From Apostichopus californicus (lineage: Eukaryota > Echinodermata > Holothuroidea > Aspidochirotida > Stichopodidae): a DNA stretch of 64,000 nt. The stretch spans positions 23,635 through 87,634 of the forward strand of contig JAIPMN010000755.1 in assembly GCA_020650975.1 (NCBI GenBank), written 5' to 3'. Shown in pieces: positions 61,977 through 64,000 of the stretch. Position numbers and translations under genes: made by a program. The notes below the pieces were generated by a model that made no database searches, was not told the DNA's origin, and saw only the letters and a program-made list of their open reading frames with translations. The first letter of the stretch is position 1; every line of letters begins with the position of its first letter.

Positions 61977-64000
61977 TGAGGTCCAATATAGCATTACTGC
62001 TTTTTGGGGCAATCAATTCTTTTCTTGTCTGTAGGTCATTTAAATGTTTTGTTAATATCCCCTTTTCCCCAAAAAGAGAATTTAAAGCATCCTCAAATCA
62101 GTCTAAACATTTTTCGTTACGCTTTGATACATTTTGTACATGTTCTTAGACCGACCTGAAGGTTCCCTTAAGACTCAATGGCAGTTACCATTTCTCTCCC
62201 CTCTCCTACCACTTTAAGAAGTATATCAATGTCTTGCATTGAAGGCTTTCAGAACTTCTGACTGGAGACAACTTTCCTTGGTCTTCATGATATCTTCCTA
62301 TGTCTAACATAGTTTAGGGCTTTACCGATGACATTAGGCATAATCATATCGGTACAAAAAAATTAACCTAAAAAAAGAACCCAAAGTAGCTCAGCTGTTG
62401 CTAAAGTTATCAACTCAAAGGGTTTCTTTGTACCAAATTCATTCCTCACTTAATTAAAATATGCATGAACTGTCCATTGTTAGATTATATAAAGATATTT
62501 TGATGTATTTTTTTAGCCCTAAAAATGTTACAATGGGGTGGGAAGTAGGTATAACCTGGTCAGTAAATTTTAATAAAAACTTCAGCCCAGAGTTTCATAT
62601 GCAAATTAGGCTCGCTGAGCCTTGATGCTGCTAATAATATATGAGTAATATAATATCTGGAGGTATTTCATGCGGATGGTTTTTATGTTCTAATGCTCAC
62701 GCCTATAACAGTGTTAGAAGACATGGTTAATACGTTCTCCATAACCCACAATGGAGTCACCAATTTGTCAGTAAGAATGTCAATTTAATTAAAACAGACG
62801 AGGTGTAATATTTAAATGAGACTAAAAATTCGGATTAGCAGGTTGAACCCCAAACCAGAGTTACTTTTAATGGTACTGCATGCTGTAGTTTAAATCTGTG
62901 TTAGATATGCTATAATAAAACATCAATAATAATAATTAATAAATGTTAAAAAATGTAAGAAATTCAGAAACACATTTTTTTTTATTTCTTTGTCAGGGGT
63001 GCAATATCTATTTGTATCAGTTTTTTTTTTCTTCTTTTTTTTGAGACATGAATCATTGTAGTAACATGATGATGTAAAGTGAGCAATTAAAGGCATTGAA
63101 GACTCGCCCCAAACCGCATGCGGCCATCTGAAAAAATTAACTTTCCGTTGCTTGCAAGTGACGTTTTGTTTGTGTCGCTACAAAATGCAGACAGTAATGA
63201 AACGTGATACCTTATCTTTTATCTAGACCTGAGATGTCCATCGCTGCTACATTACAATATGTACACTGTGTTGTGGGTATTGACCGCAGCTGGATGTACT
63301 GACTATACACTAGTGTCTAATTACCGACGGTAGCAAGCCGTGTGTGTATTTTCTGGGATCGATGGTGGTGTCTAACACTTCTGTTACACCTCATTCGAAA
63401 CTAGGTCAGATTACCGGCATGAGACGTTTCTTTGTGTGCGAGTCTTCACACCCTTTAAGGCGTTTGTTCAATGGATTTTGGTACTATTCATCAACACTTC
63501 TCTTTGCTTTACTATATACACCATGCTGTAAATATTTAGCTTGATGCTGTAAAAAATTGCGATGCAAAGCACAAGAGTGGGTCCTGAAAGATATTTGGTA
63601 GTTTTTGCCAGATGTCAACAAATCTACCTACAGCTTTCAGGAAGTGCCAAAGGAGATTAATAAGGTATTCTTATTTTTAAGATCAAGCTCAGCTATTTCT
63701 CATGCATTCTGAACATGGATTCTGAGGGGGTGGGGGGAGTCTGATTCTGTGGGGTGGGGGGTCTGGTGGCTTTTGGTTCTGTCCTGATGGAAAATGCTGG
63801 GTTGTGGGCCTCAAGGTTTGTGGGAACACAGATATATATTATTAACTTCCTTAGATTTAGGATATGAATAAGTAGCAAAGAATATATAAACTTGGGGTAT
63901 TCTCGTGCATAACTCTATTACGCTGGCAGCTGACCTTGTGTGAAGGACACCTTGTAGTCCAAAACACAAGGGCGGAGGAACCGGGGGGGGGGGCACGTAC
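61977..64000. other. REP 3' UTR and downstream, no gene seen
   Basis: AATAAA occurs at 62573-62578 and again at 62914-62919, either of which could end the REP transcript. A repeat-like block begins near 63090 (GGCATTGAAGACTCGCCCC). I weakly recall similar sequence from sea cucumber DNA but cannot confirm it. The window ends in a poly-G tract. Confidence 0.5.
62573..62578 (+). terminator. Candidate poly(A) signal of REP
   Basis: AATAAA lies about 600 nt past the REP stop codon. A second one is at 62914. It is a motif match only. Confidence 0.35.

Noticed and set aside
63090-63350. Possible truncated interspersed repeat starting GGCATTGAAGACTCGCCCC
   Set aside because: Only weak recall supports it. 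No second end or duplication is visible in the window.

Overview
This window looks like nuclear DNA of a marine invertebrate deuterostome. An echinoderm, perhaps a sea cucumber, is my best guess. The evidence is four intron-rich eukaryotic genes with canonical GT-AG splice sites, an AT-rich background, long poly-G/poly-C runs, abundant AGGCCTA-rich stretches, and an intronic tandem repeat of a style I associate with echinoderm and amphioxus DNA. The species cannot be fixed from sequence alone. I found no tRNA, rRNA, CRISPR array, operon or other prokaryotic feature.

Layout. (1) 2780-22929, minus strand: a 14-exon PCF11 gene (pre-mRNA cleavage and transcription termination factor, about 2,423 residues). 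Its CID is encoded at the high-coordinate end and its two zinc fingers at the low-coordinate end. (2) 27555-30514, plus strand: a 5-coding-exon PGAP2 gene (GPI-anchor lipid remodelling, 260 residues). (3) 37435-43312, minus strand: a 7-exon UCHL3/UCHL1-type ubiquitin C-terminal hydrolase (234 residues) with a 12-nt microexon. (4) 43729-61976, plus strand: an 18-exon Rab escort protein gene (REP/CHM, about 824 residues). The exon models were built by hand. Every junction keeps phase and each assembled frame is open to a single stop.

PCF11 and PGAP2 are head-to-head but 4.6 kb apart. PGAP2 and UCHL3 are convergent across a 6.9-kb gene-free interval. UCHL3 and REP start 416 bp apart in opposite directions and probably share a bidirectional promoter. 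The four genes belong to different housekeeping pathways (3'-end processing, GPI anchors, ubiquitin recycling, Rab prenylation) and do not form one pathway.

The most distinctive non-genic content is a set of three foldback DNA elements (26607-26974, 43936-44995, 55233-55799). Each has arms built from short tandem repeats, termini beginning GG, and target-site duplications of 8 to 9 bp (the third is degraded). The third lies inside an older dispersed repeat that also occurs at 31263-31520. Other structures are a 140-bp tandem array in a PCF11 intron, partial duplications of a PCF11 exon end with its splice donor, several short tandem repeats, a perfect RFX-type X-box palindrome and a compact hairpin. 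No clearly new biochemical system is visible. The best leads are the foldback family, the PCF11 DVDxR repeats, the UCHL3 microexon and the PGAP2 stop codon that overlaps a splice donor.
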